NCBI GenBank assembly: GCA_949361645.1
Contig: OX442425.1
Span: 5,886,622 to 5,950,621, forward strand
Length of the DNA: 64,000 nucleotides
Source: Spongilla lacustris
Taxonomy: Eukaryota > Porifera > Demospongiae > Spongillida > Spongillidae
Reading direction: 5' to 3'
Shown here piece by piece: positions 37,301 to 51,100 of this stretch (the stretch's first letter is position 1; each line of letters starts with the position of its first letter). The notes under the pieces were generated by a model. That model saw only the letters and a program-made list of their open reading frames with translations. It made no database searches and was not told the origin of the DNA. The position numbers were made by a program, and so were the translations under genes.

Positions 37301-40300
37301 CGGCTTACACCGACTTTGTTCTTTTGTTGAGGCTTTGCGCTGTCTGTGCGGTATTTTCGCGTGCGTATTTGTCTATTGTCGTTGTCTATTGTCGTTGTCA
37401 CTTGTTTTTGTGAAGTTGCGTTCAATTGCTTGGGTATATGAATAGTTATATTAACGTGCAAGCGTGGTATTCTGGAAACTATTTCAAGCGTCTCCATTGG
37501 CATGGCAGAAAAGAGAAAGATCTGCAATTTGGAAGCTTATGAAAGGAAGTTTAAAAGTGACTGGGAGGCTGCAGGCTTGTTTATCAGTGACAAAGGCATT
37601 CTATGCAAAAAGGAGGAAGTTAATAAGCTGAGAAAGCACTGGGCCAATCGTATGGGTCTATTGAGGAGTAAGCTGAGTCAAGCCAAAAAGCTAGATAATA
37701 CAAAAGAAGCTTTTCTTTCATACCAGACAGAAATTTTCTATGAGCCTGCTACAATTCAAGACAATCTGTATACACCTTTATCATCAGCTTCCTCAGGTGA
37801 AGAGAGTCCTCCAGCTGTTGTAGGAGGTAGAGAAACAGGCAAAGGTCTTACACCACTAAGCCCTTTAGACGAGGTCAGCCAACAACATCCAAAGATGAGA
37901 ACCGATGTATTGCTTTCACAGTTGAGGGAGGAAGCTGAAAAGCAGATGATCACAACCACACAACTGTTAGGATATCTATTGCACAGGTATTAAATAAATA
38001 AATATTTTTAGACCTTATTTTTTAATGATTTACTTTCAGGGAAAATTGAACTCATGATAGAGGTGTAGCAGAGCTTGGCATGAAGCTGATCAACTCAGAA
38101 TCAATAGACATGGAACTTAGCTTAGATGAATCACTCCACATGCTTTTAACATATAAGCTTGGCCGATCGGCACATACCAGCTTAAGACACGATTTAAAGC
38201 AGAGGATCAGCTTACCAGCTCATCACATGGTCATGCAACATAAGAACAGAATTATGCCCACGATTCGTTCTGCAAGTGATGCTACAGGAGTCACTTTAAA
38301 CCTCATTGAATCTGTACAAATCCACTTCCAGCAACTGAGAATGCACCTACAATTGCAGCCTGGAATCTACACAATGATAGCTAAAGAAGGCCTCGATGGT
38401 TCAGGGAGGCATGCTATTTATGACCAGAAAGGCAATGTGGAGACCCACAACATGATCACTATGGATGTGGGTGCCCATACAAGTATCAAAAGATGACCAA
38501 GTTGAGCAACCAAGCACTAGCACAAGTGAGAGTGGTGTGGTATGGAGAGAAGGTGCTCTTATTAACCCTGATGCTGCTCATCCAATTCTCTCACAATGGG
38601 GAAAGAAGACAAGGAGTTGCTGAGCAAAATTGTTCCTCCTGTTGATAAAGATATTGACGAGTTGCATAAGAGTGGTGTAATAATAGAAGAGGAGGAAAAG
38701 CGATATGAACTGAAAATTCAATTTCTCAGGTCAACGAATGATGGGAAGATGCAATAACTGCTGCTGGAAAGAGGGTGGGCATTTTGAATCCTCAGATCAA
38801 GATTGTTTCAGTGGAACAGATTAAGGAAGGCTTTGAAATGGGGAAGGCTCTTTATGAATGTTTAGAAGTAGATGGAGACGTTTCCAAACACAGAGGAGAC
38901 TACGATGAACGAATGGCTTAACGCAAAACCCTATAACATCATTTGATGTTCATACGTTTCCTATTCTCCATGCACTACTGAGGGGGTTAGACTACTGCTT
39001 GAAGATCTTCTATAAGTTGAATGCAGGAGTCACAGCATGGAAGGAGAATCAACAACAAGCTGCTCAAGTTGATGTGGCCAAGAAGTGGGTAAGAGAATTG
39101 ATAAAAGAAAAAACTGGGATGATCATAGACCGACCAGACAGTGTAGGAGCAGGTGGCACCACTACCACTGGGAATATAGCACAAAAGTGTTTTTTTTTTT
39201 AAATGCTAAGAACCGCCAGGTACTGATTGACTGTGTACCTCTTAAAGTAAGGTCCAATGGAGAGTGTGACAGACAAGTGTTTGGTGAATTTATGACAAAC
39301 TTTTCTGTCATTTTTAAGAGCTATTTCGTCCAAGCAAACAGTCAACACTGAGCAGCTTGACCAACTCTGCAAGGAGACCTCAATCAAACTTGTCACTCAC
39401 TGGCCGACCTTCAGATTTACACCATCTGTACATCAGGTTATAGCGCATAAAAATGTGTCACGGGGTTTAGGAACACTGTCCGAAAAACCCCTAGAACATA
39501 ACAACAAAAATCTGCACACATACTGAGAGAGGCTGGCTCGCAAAACAACACAGCAGGATAATCTATCAGATGTATTAACAAGGCTTTGGGTCAAATCAGA
39601 GAGGCTTTAGAGCCATAGTAAAATGCACATTTTGCAGTGGACAGCACAACATTCGCTCCTGTCCCCGAAGACATGCTGCTATCAGTGGATGCTTGTCAAT
39701 CGAAGATCATCTTTTGGCATGTGCTTTTACTGAAGGAGCTGCTCTACAAAATGTACATGATAGTGCTTGTAACTCTTCTAGCTTAAACTGACCCCTTCTA
39801 TCTCAAAATGTATATAATGATAATGTATTGAATCTTGATATATTTGGCTTGATTTCTGTAAATGATATTCATCTTTTGGAAAAACTAATTAAGGCTATAT
39901 AACTAGGCATTTGATTTTAATAAAAAGGTATACCTGTGTAAATATAAGGCCTGTTATGCAAATCTTGATTTTGATGGTTTGATTTTCAAAGTGTAATAGT
40001 TATTAATAGTACCAGTTCATTAACATCAGATTATATCATCTATATAGTGAAGGAATGATATATAATGGTTCAAAAATGTCATCATCACCTATGGTTTAAA
40101 ACCACTGTTCCATGCATCCAACTCTAATGATTGGTCTAATCTTCTATTACTTGTCCGCATGCTAAATTATTTACTCTACATGTTCCAAATGGTAAACTGG
40201 AAAGGGTCGTTTCCACTATGAAAGTACTTAAAGTAGAGAAGAGATCTCAGATGGGAAATCACACCTTAGATGCACACTTACTGAGAGAGGCTGGCTCGCA

Positions 40301-43300
40301 AAACAACACAGCAGGATAATCTATCAGATGTATTAACAAGGCTTTGGGTCAAATCAGAACCAATAGTGAGAGGCTTTAGAGCCATAGTAAAATGCACATT
40401 TGCACAACATTTGCTCCTGTCCCCAAAGACATGGTCTTTTCCACTAGTGAAGAGATCTCAGATGAGAAATCACACCTTAGATGATCTGCTAGCCATCAAC
40501 ATTGATCGAATTCCTTTGAATGAATTTAATCCAGATCCATGCATTAACAGGTAGTGGGATGTTAAGTAACGAAGGCCCATTCAGAAACCTAGAAACCCTA
40601 CAAGACAGGCAGCAGTGACCAAGACAAAAGAAGCTAACAATGTCTCCAATTCTGATGACGAAACCTTGATGCTAGGTGACTGGGATGACTTCACTATGAT
40701 GTAAAATGCTCACATGTAATCATTAATGTTTTCATTTCTGTATTAAAAATAATTCTCAAGCCTAAGCAGTGTTACACAATCAATCATCTTTTTTGACCAC
40801 CCATTTTAGCTAAATGTCCAGACAAATCTTACACTGACTGGACATTTGTCCAGACATTACAAAACGTTACATGTATTTCCGACTAGAGCTGAAGGCATCA
40901 CTGGACTGCTGCTCTATGGAGATGTACTGTACATGTACATGTGCTTACGTTCCCTTAAAATAGCCTCTTGATGTTTAATTTGCCCGTTTGAGCACGGCTA
41001 CGGAGTATTTATCATTGGTGTGTAAGCATACCACCTACATGTATAGTATAGACCACCTACATGTAGTGTAGACCACCTACATGTATAGTGTAGACCACCT
41101 ACATATATAGTGTAGACCACCTACATGTATAGTGTAGACCACCTACATGTATAGTGTAGACCACCTACATGTATAGTGTAGACCACCTACATGTATAGTG
41201 TAGACCACCTACATGTATAGTGTAGACCACCTACATGTATAGTGTAGACCAGCTACATGTATAGTGTAGACCACCTACATGTATAGTGTAGACCACCTAC
41301 ATGTATAGTGTAGACCACCTACATGTATAGTGTAGACCACCTACATGTATAGTGTAGACCACCTACATGTATAGTGTAGACCACCTACATGTATAGTGTA
41401 GACCACCTACATGTATAGTGTAGACCACCTACATGTATAGTGTAGACCACCTACATGTATAGTGTAGACCACCTACATGTATAGTGTAGACCACCTACAT
41501 GTATAGTGTAGACCACCTACATGTATAGTGTAGACCACCTACATGTATAGTGTAGACCACCTACATGTATAGTGTAGACCACCTACATGTATAGTGTAGA
41601 CCACCTACATGTATAGTGTGACCACCTACATGTATAGTGTAGACCACCTACATGTATAGTGTAGACCACCTACATGTATAGTGTAGACCACCTACATGTA
41701 TAGTGCAGACCACCTACATGTATAGTATAGACCACCTACATGTATAGTATAGACCACCTACATGTATAGTATAGACCACCTACATGTATAGTATAGACCA
41801 CCTACATGTATAGTGTAGACCACCTACATGTATAGTATAGACCACCTACATGTATAGTATAGACCACCTACATGTATAGTGTAGACCACCTACATGTATA
41901 GTGTAGACCAGCTACATGTATAGTGTAGACCACCTACATGTATAGTGTAGACCACCTACATGTATAGTATAGACCACCTACATGTATAGTGTAGACCACC
42001 TACATGTATAGTGTAGACCACCTACATGTATAGTGTAGACCACCTACATGTATAGTGTAGACCACCTACATGTATAGTGTAGACCACCTACATGTATAGT
42101 GTAGACCACCTACATGTATAGTGTAGACCACCTACATGTATAGTATAGACCACCTACATGTATAGTGTAGACCACCTACATGTATAGTGTAGACCACCTA
42201 CATGTATAGTGTAGACCACCTACATGTATAGTGTAGACCACCTACACGATAAGACAAACAGACTGATCAAAAAACGAAATTCAACCCCAATCCAAAATGA
42301 GCCATCTTATTCAACACATGTGATATAGAATTCAAGAAGGCCTTGGCCCATAGTAGCAAGGGTCTGGGGAGGGGAGGGCTACTGGTAATATGGAACCCAA
42401 TGGTTTCTAACTAAATTAGAGTATTACATGTAGTAACACGTTCAACCGCATGTACCTGTACACTAAATGCCAAGGGGCCAGGGTACTTACCACTGTAGAG
42501 TACCCACCCACCTTACTGAACTTTTAGAGTACCTGCCCCCACAAGGCACACGTAAGTTAAATACATGGACATGTAGCTTCAATTGACCAATCAAGATTAC
42601 GATATTCTACTAGTACACAATAACCAAAAAGATGTCAAAGCAAATAAACATACATAAGGTAAGTGTAGGCTCATTTAACAGTTAATCTCCAGGGCCAAGT
42701 CCTACAATATTTGACAAAGTCTCATAAATAGAAATGTGCACAGGTTTTTGGCATCCATTCCTCCGCTGTTGTTTGATGTGCCTATCATGCTAAATGTACC
42801 AATGGAAATTACGTCATGCCAAGGGGGGGGGGGGGGGGGGGGCATTTATGATGGCATGATGTCACATTTTATATTAAAGTTCATTGTTGTGGGCAATGGT
42901 GGTGCATGGTACAGTGATTTGATCATGTGACAGTAGTGCATGGTACAGTGATTTGATCATGTGACAGTAGTGCACCAAAAACTCATTGTACTGTAGAAAT
43001 GGTTAGCAATACTGGTACCTCCTTGCAATTCCTCAAGGACCGTCAAATACAGCCAATACTGTATTGCCAAAAGATACGGTTTTTGTAGCAACTTCAAGTA
43101 CCAACAAGTAATTGGAAAGACCAAATGACATAAAAGTAGGGGGTAGTAAGAAAGGTCTTTGGCACTATACAAATAAAAAAGTACATTGTAGATTTGGAAG
43201 TTGCTGACTCAGCAAGCGTATAAATATCAGTCTCATGTTTTGGAATAGTTAAATTGGATGAGCGAAATCTTGAAAACATACAGTGTGTTTTCAATAAATA

Positions 43301-46300
43301 GGTAAAAGCGATTAGAGCCATACAATGTATAAAGTTGCAAACACATCAAGTTTCATAAAACATTCAAAACAAGTTACACTTTTTATACTGTTTTCTGTGA
43401 CAATTAAATTGTCTGCATAATGCATTTTTAAGAAATGCATCTTTTTTTTTTTTTGCATCCTGTAACCAAGGATGTGATATAAAAAATAAATTGACAATAG
43501 AAGCCTTTCATAAGTTACGTCACACAAATTAAGGCTGTTTTGGACCCCCTCCATCACAATAACCTCTCCCCCCACCCCCACCCCCCTCGTAATTATGTCA
43601 CATTGGGCTCCTCCCCCCCCCCACAAATCATCTTAAATTGCTTTGAGCATGCGTATTTGTCCATTTTCATGCCATTAAATGAACAGTTATGGTATGTGGG
43701 CAACTCCATTGAAGCCAATCTGTGTGCATCTTCGCTAGTTGGGCGTGGCCTGACCTTTGTGCATTTGGTTGACCACAGCAATTGCGAGTGAACTGATGCC
43801 ATCATCGAGCACACAGATCAACAGTACCCACGACACGAATCAATTTTAGTAACCTTTAAAATAAACTGTTACTGTCACATGATCAAATCACTATACCATG
43901 CACTGAAATTACTATCACATGACCATTCACATGACCATTCACTAGTGGTACATGACTTACTGATCAGTGAATGTCTGGAACAGTGTCCTCATTGAGTCCT
44001 TCAGGGCAGCATCTCTCCGCTCCTCAGCCTCAATAAGCCTCTCCAAGTGACCCTCTATCTCCTTGGTCCAGTAGCGACGCACACCTTTCTTCTGGGACTT
44101 GAGTTCGTACTCATCAGGAATGCTCCTGAGGTAGACAGACTCTGGGACCTCCAGCTGGTACCTGTTCTTTGGAGCATTTGTACCCCAGTATATGATAGTC
44201 TACAAGTGAGGAAGAGAACCAGTCACTGCACCAATACTACAATATAACTATAACTATAATAACTATAGCTACAATAACTATAACTATAATAACTATAGCT
44301 ACAATAACTATAACTACAATATAACTATAGCTACAATAACTAGCTTATTGACGTAACAAATGCGCATAAATGTAATGTCACCAGCATAGTCATAGTCAGC
44401 CCACAGTGATGGAAAAAAGTTAAATATAGCATTATGAAGGGGGAGGGGCTAATATGAAGGGGGAGGGGCTAACATTGCAGGCCAGCCTCTTCTTCTGCTT
44501 GCCGAGGTAGTCCATGAGCTTCCCCCTAATGGCCTCCACATCTCTGAGAGCTTCGTCATAAGAAGGGTTCACACCTGGAATGTTCAAAGGTGGGAATGAC
44601 TGTACGAATGAACACAACACATCCAGACCCATAGGAGGTACCTCTGTGACATACCTTTGTTGGGAACAATCACTCCATCTTTCTTAGCCTTGGCCCGATC
44701 AAAGCCATTCATGAAAAACAGCAATTGCTCCTTCATATCCGGAAAAGTCCCTGCACACCCCCCCCCCCATACACCACAAACAAGCACACCCCACATACAC
44801 AGACACACACATATAACACACATTCAACACAAAGCTGGGCAGTAGTACAACAGTACCTCCATCACTTGGTAAAGTGACCAGTTTCCTTAGCAGTTTGGAG
44901 GAGATGGAATCCAAGATTGACTCAAACAGTTTCACAACTTCCATGGTTGTGGTGAACCCTTCCACCACAGCTGTGAACTCCACAAGTCTGCGCCTGCTAA
45001 AGACCGCCTCCTCATAGAAGATGGCACGGCTGTCCGGGTGGTCCTGGCTGCGTCTAGCAGACCCCTGGGTGCGAATTCTGATATTGTAGGTGTGAGGTGT
45101 GAGGAGTGAAGATGGTGTGAGGTGTGAGGAGTGAAAAGGGTGTGAGGTGTGAGGAGTGAAGAGGGTGTGAGGTGTGAGGAGTGAAGAGGGTGTGAGGTGT
45201 GGAGTGAAGAGGGTGTGAGGTGTGAGGAGTGAAGAGGGTGTGAGGTGTGAGGAGTGAAGAGGGTGTGAGGTGTGGAGTGAAGAGGGTGTGAGGTGTGAGG
45301 AGTGAAGAGGGTGTGAGGTGTGAGGAGTGAAGAGGGTGTGAGGTGTGAGGAGTGGAGGGTGTGAGGTGGGAGGAGTGAAGAGGGTGCGAGGTGGGAGGAG
45401 TGAAGAGGGTGTCATTTGACATTGCCATGCTCAACTTTCTTAGCAGTCTCTCCAAATCAGGTAGTCCTTTAATCGCACTTCTCACCTCCCCCACCACTGA
45501 TGAGTTGTTCACTAGATCAGTGATAGCATCCAGCCTTGCAGAGGGTGGGCGAAGGGGAGGAGAAGGGAGGAGGAGGAGGAGAAGGGGAGAAGGGAGGAGA
45601 AGGGAGGAGGAGGAGAAGGGAGGAGGAGGAGGAGAAGGGGAGAAGGGAGGAGGAGAAGGGAGGAGGGAGAGAAGGGAGAAGGGAGAAGGGAGAATGGGAA
45701 GGGAGAAGGGGGAGAAGGGAGAATGGGAAGGGAGAAGGGGGAGCAGGGGGAGAAGGGAGAATAAGGGAGAAGGGGGAGAAGGGGGAGAAGGGGGAGAAGG
45801 GGAGGAGGAGAAGGGAGGGAGGAGAGAAGGGGAGAAGAGGAGAGGAGCACTTAGATACATGGTGTACAAGAGACCAGTCACTACCTCTCATTGATTGCTT
45901 CAGGATGACACAAAGGCGCACAGACCCACAGCTTAAGGAGCCTTTTGCCTTTTGCAACAGTTCTGTCATTCAAAATGGACACCACTACTTGCAGCTTACC
46001 AAAAGGTGTAACGCAGTGATCCAGCCTCTCCACAAGGGTGCCATCTTTCTTCCCATGGTCAGACAGCACATCAAGATTAGTGAGTGTGACATCATCAAGA
46101 ACCTGTGTACATAGAGGCAGAGGGGGCGGGAGGGGTGAGGGTGAGGATGAGAGGTGGGAGTGGGAGGGGTGAGGGTGAGGATGAGAGGTGGGAGGGGTGA
46201 GGGTGAGGATGAGAGGTGGGAAGGTGAGGATGAGAGGTGAGAGGGGTGAGGGTGAAAGGTGGGAGTGGAGCGCGTTAGGGGTGAGGGAATAAACATACCA

Positions 46301-47001
46301 TTCAATCTTATAGCAAATCAGCTAGCCAGTACTGTCAGTTAGCTGACAAAAAAGTTAGTACTGGAAGCACTGAACAGTCTGCAGAATAGAAAGTACAGCA
46401 CTACCACCCACCCCATCCCACCTAGCACCCACCCCATCCCACCTAGCACCCACCCCATCCCACCTAGCACCCACCCCATCCCACCTAGCACCCACCCCAT
46501 CCCACCTAGCACCCACCCCATCCCACCTAGCACCCACCCCATCCCAACTACCACCCACCCCATCCCACCTACCACCCACCCCATCCCACCTACCACCCAC
46601 CCCATCCCACCTACCACCCACACCATCCCACTCCATCCCACTCCATCCCATCCCACCTACCACCCACTCCATCCCACTGTGAGCCATTTTCTTATCTCGT
46701 CAGGAAACACCCCACATGAACACCACACTTGAACACCACCATGAACACCACACACTAACAGAGTTGCAAATACGTGCACTTTTAACATTACTAGACCTCA
46801 TATCACACACTAACCTCAAAAGTGTTAAATAAATAAATAATTCAGACACAGATGGCTACCTGTTCTACCAAACATGTACACATGTACAATTACTATGCAA
46901 CCTATATGACACATCTGTGCAACACACACACACAAACACACACACACACAAACACACACACAAACACACACAAACACACACACACAAACAAACACACACA
47001 A

Positions 47002-47032
<31 letters not shown>

Positions 47033-48047
47033 CACAAACACACACAAACACACACACACAAACAAACACACACACACACACAAACACACACACACTACAT
47101 TTACTCACTTAGTTGAGCACTTTGTGAGTACAGTAATGTCCATATGTACTAAAGCAAACCACAACTCCATGGGGTGACGGATTGGTTGCTAAGTGTGCAT
47201 TGTTACTACATGTACTACAACAGGCGTGGGGGCAAGGCAGCTTGTCATTATTATTGGTTGCTAGGGATGCTTTCTTTTTATCTTACATAGCGGACGTACA
47301 TACATGGTACATCACAAATCATAGTATCAAATGTGCATGCCTCAATCAGTATATTTACGTTCAAACACAACGAAAATTTCTCCCACTGATGCCAATGTTG
47401 ACAACAGGCAGAAGTAACACATACATGTACTTCAGCACTTGCCCACAAGTGTTAGTTAGTTAGTTAGTTAGGTAGTTAGTTAATTTGTTAGTTAGTTAAG
47501 TTAGCTGGTCCCCTTACCATTCTTTGCCTGGCAAACATCCCCATGTGATCAGTGGTGACGACCAGGTCCAACGGCTGATACTCCTGATCAAGGTCATTGA
47601 CAGATGTTTCATTGCCTCACTCACGCCCACACAGTAATGAACACTCACTTCAAAGTTCGCAAGGGACAGCAGCTCATAATCCACGCAGCACTTCTTCAGC
47701 CACCAAGTGCAGGCCCCAAGAGCGCTGACTGCTAGCTCAAAATCATCCCTGGCCGTGAGTCCTAGACAGTCATCTGACATGTGGGAAGGAAAACAAATTA
47801 CTAGGCAGCTGCGACCACACCCACCCACCGCCCCCACACACACACATACCATCTGCAAGCATCCTCTTAAAGTTTTCTGGCCACTGGAGCTGCAGTGTGA
47901 GTGGTGACAACAGAGGGAGGAAGGCCCTCAATGGCCACTCACCTCCTGCCCCTCCCCCTCCCCAGAGCAGAAATAGCTTCCCTCAGCCAGCATCTTGAGT
48001 GTCTTTGAAGCATCCCAGAACTCTGAACCTAAAAATGAAGGTTAAAA

Positions 48048-48128
<81 letters not shown>

Positions 48129-51100
48129 GGGTTGGAAGGGGAAGGGGAATCTACTGGACCTCTCATCTGTACCTGGTACGAGGCAATCCTTAATACAGGA
48201 AGGCTGGGAGTTCAACACCTTCAACACACTGTCGTCAAGGTTACCCCGCTGGTGCAGTATCTGGTAACAGAATTACTTCACACCTGCCCACTGCACCCCA
48301 ACATGCACACCTGCCCACTGCACCCCACAACATGCACACCTGCCCCACTGCACCCCACAACATGCACACCTGCCCACTGCACCCCACAACATGCACACCT
48401 GCCCCACTGCATGCACACCTGCCCCACTGCATGCACACCCCACACCACACATGTACCAGTCCACCTCTCATGTTGCTCCTCCTCCTACCTCCACCACCTC
48501 CTCCTCCTCCCACCTAAAGGTACTCCCCACTCACCTGAGCAGGAGTGCTATGGGCCATAAGTGTCCTCAAACGAGAGCAATGCTTGTCATCAGAGAACTG
48601 GCCAAGCTGAGGAGGGCCACACCCACTAACACAAGGGGGACACAGCCAATGGTTACTCACATGGAACTTCCCTATGCACGTGTCAACAAAGCAGACACCA
48701 ATGGTCACCCCTCCAGCCTGCACCTAAAGGGAAAGAGTGCATCATGGGTGTAGCCAGTGACATCACCATAACATGATTCTGCATACCTTCTGTTTCACTG
48801 CCAAAAGGAATGCCGCTTCTGTATCCATGACATCCCCATCAAACAGGCTCATTGTTCGGGTGCCTTGATTTGAATAGATAGGACCAAGCATTTCAAAACA
48901 ACAACATAGGAAGTGTGGTGGGCAGATAACCTCTGGTCATAATGGAGCACAGCTCCCTCTTCACAACACGATCAAATTTACTGCACGACGGCACTAGATG
49001 TGCACAACAGAGGAACGACTTTAAAAACACTTTGCTCACATGTTCCCTCCCATCTCCCTCCAGCTCACATGATCCCTCCCATCTCCCTCCAGCTCACATG
49101 ATCCCTCCCATCTCCCTCCAGCTCACATGATCCCTCCCATCTCCCTCCAGCTCACATGATCCCTCCCATCTCCCTCCAGCTAATATGTTCCCTCCTATCT
49201 CCCTTCAGCTCACATGATCCCTCCCATCTCCCTCCAGCTAATATGTTCCCTCCCATCTCCCTCCAGCTCACATGATCCCTCCCATCTCCCTCCAGCTAAT
49301 ATGTTCCCTCCCATCTCCCTCCAGCTCACATGTTCCCTCCCATCTCCCTCCAGCTCACATGATCCCTCCCATCTCCCTCCAGTGCATTCCCAGGTCATCT
49401 TTTCCCTCCTCCCCAGCCCTTTCACTCACAGTTCTTAACCCTCTTCTCCATCATCTGAGGTGTTTCCGTTTGCTCCACACGAGCGACCCTATCCAACAAT
49501 TGAGATCACAAGATCCAATAAATGAGAACATGATCCAAAAATTGAGATCACACAATCCCCCGAGATCGCATGATCCAACAATTGAGATCACATGACCCAA
49601 AAGGCCCATGGACGCATCCACCCCACACAAGATACCACTCACACAAGTGTTAATAGTTACACGCCCCCAACGCCCCCCACACATATCCACACCCATACGC
49701 CCACTCACTTGTATCCTTTCTGAACAAGGGTCTGTGCATAGCGCCCAAAGGCCACCTCAGGGAAGCCAGAGTGGGCAAAGTCCCCTTTCATGAAGGCCAG
49801 GCCCAGCTCCTGCACCCCTATGACCGCATCCATGTGGTACAGCTCATAGAACTTCCCAACCTTTCAACGATGAGAAGGACAAACATCATCGAGAGGTGGG
49901 GTAGCCATTGGGAGGTGGGGTAGCCATTGGGAGGTGGGGTAGCCATTGGGAGGTGGGGTAGCCATTGGGAGGTGGGGTAGCCATTGGGAGGTGGGGTAGC
50001 CATTGGGAGGTGGGGTAGCCGTTGGGAGGTGGGGTAGCCATTGGGAGGTGGGGTAGCCATTGGGAGGTGGGGTAGCCGTTGGGAGGTGGGGTAGCCATTG
50101 GGAGGTGGGGTAGCCATTGGGAGGTGGGGTAGCCATTGGGAGGTGGGGTAGCCATTGGGAGGTGGGGTAGCCATTGGGAGGTGGGGTAGCCATTGGGAGG
50201 TGGGGTAGCCATTGGGAGGTGGGGTAGCCATTGGAAGGTGGGGTAGCCATCGGGAGGTGGGGTAGCCATCGGGAGGTGGGGTAGCCATCGGGAGGTGGGG
50301 TAGCCATCGGGAGGTGGGGTAGCCATTGGGAGGTGGGGTAGCCATTGGGAGGTGGGGTAGCCATTGGGAGGTGGGGTAGCCATTGGGAGGTGGGGTAGCC
50401 ATTGGGAGGTGGGGTAGCCATCGGGAGGTGGGGTAGCCATCGGGAGGTGGGGTAGCCATCGGGAGGTGGGGTAGCCATTGGGAGGTGGGGTAGCCATTGG
50501 GAGGTGGGGTAGCCATTGGGAGGTGGGGTAGCCATTGGGAGGTGGGGTAGCCATTGGGAGGTGGGGTAGCCATCGGGAGGTGGGGTAGCCATCGGGAGGT
50601 GGGGTAGCCATCGGGAGGTGGGGTAGCCATCGGGAGGTGGGGTAGCCATTGGGAGGTGGGGTAGCCATCGGGAGGTGGGGTAGCCATCGGGAGGTGGGGT
50701 AGCCATCGGGAGGTGGGGTAGCCATCGGGAGGTGGGGTAGCCATTGGGAGGTGGGGTAGCCATTGGGAGGTGGGGTAGCCATTGGGAGGTGGGGTAGCCA
50801 TCGAGAGGTGGGGTAGCCATCGGGAGGTGGGGTAGCCATTGGGAGGTGGGGTAGCCATCGAGAGGTGGGGTAGCCATCGGGAGGTGGGGTAGCCATTGGG
50901 AGGTGGGGTAGCCATTGAGAGGTGGGGTAGCCATTGGGAGGTGGGGTAGCCATTGGGAGGTGGGGTAGCCATTGGGAGGTGGGGTAGCCATTGGGAGGTG
51001 GGGTAGCCATTGGGAGGTGGGGTAACCATTGGGAGGTGTGGTAGCCATTGGGAGGTGGGGTAGCCATTGGGAGGTGGGGCCACACAAAGGTGTGCTAACC

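Noticed and set aside
41033..42246. CRISPR-like regular repeats
   Set aside because: Units are contiguous with no unique spacers, and the context is an animal intron; this is a satellite.
45391..46114. Long Glu/Arg/Gly-rich and Ser/Pro/Leu-rich frames on both strands
   Set aside because: They arise from a purine-only tract next to MSH6 exons 20-21. Composition alone keeps the frames open.
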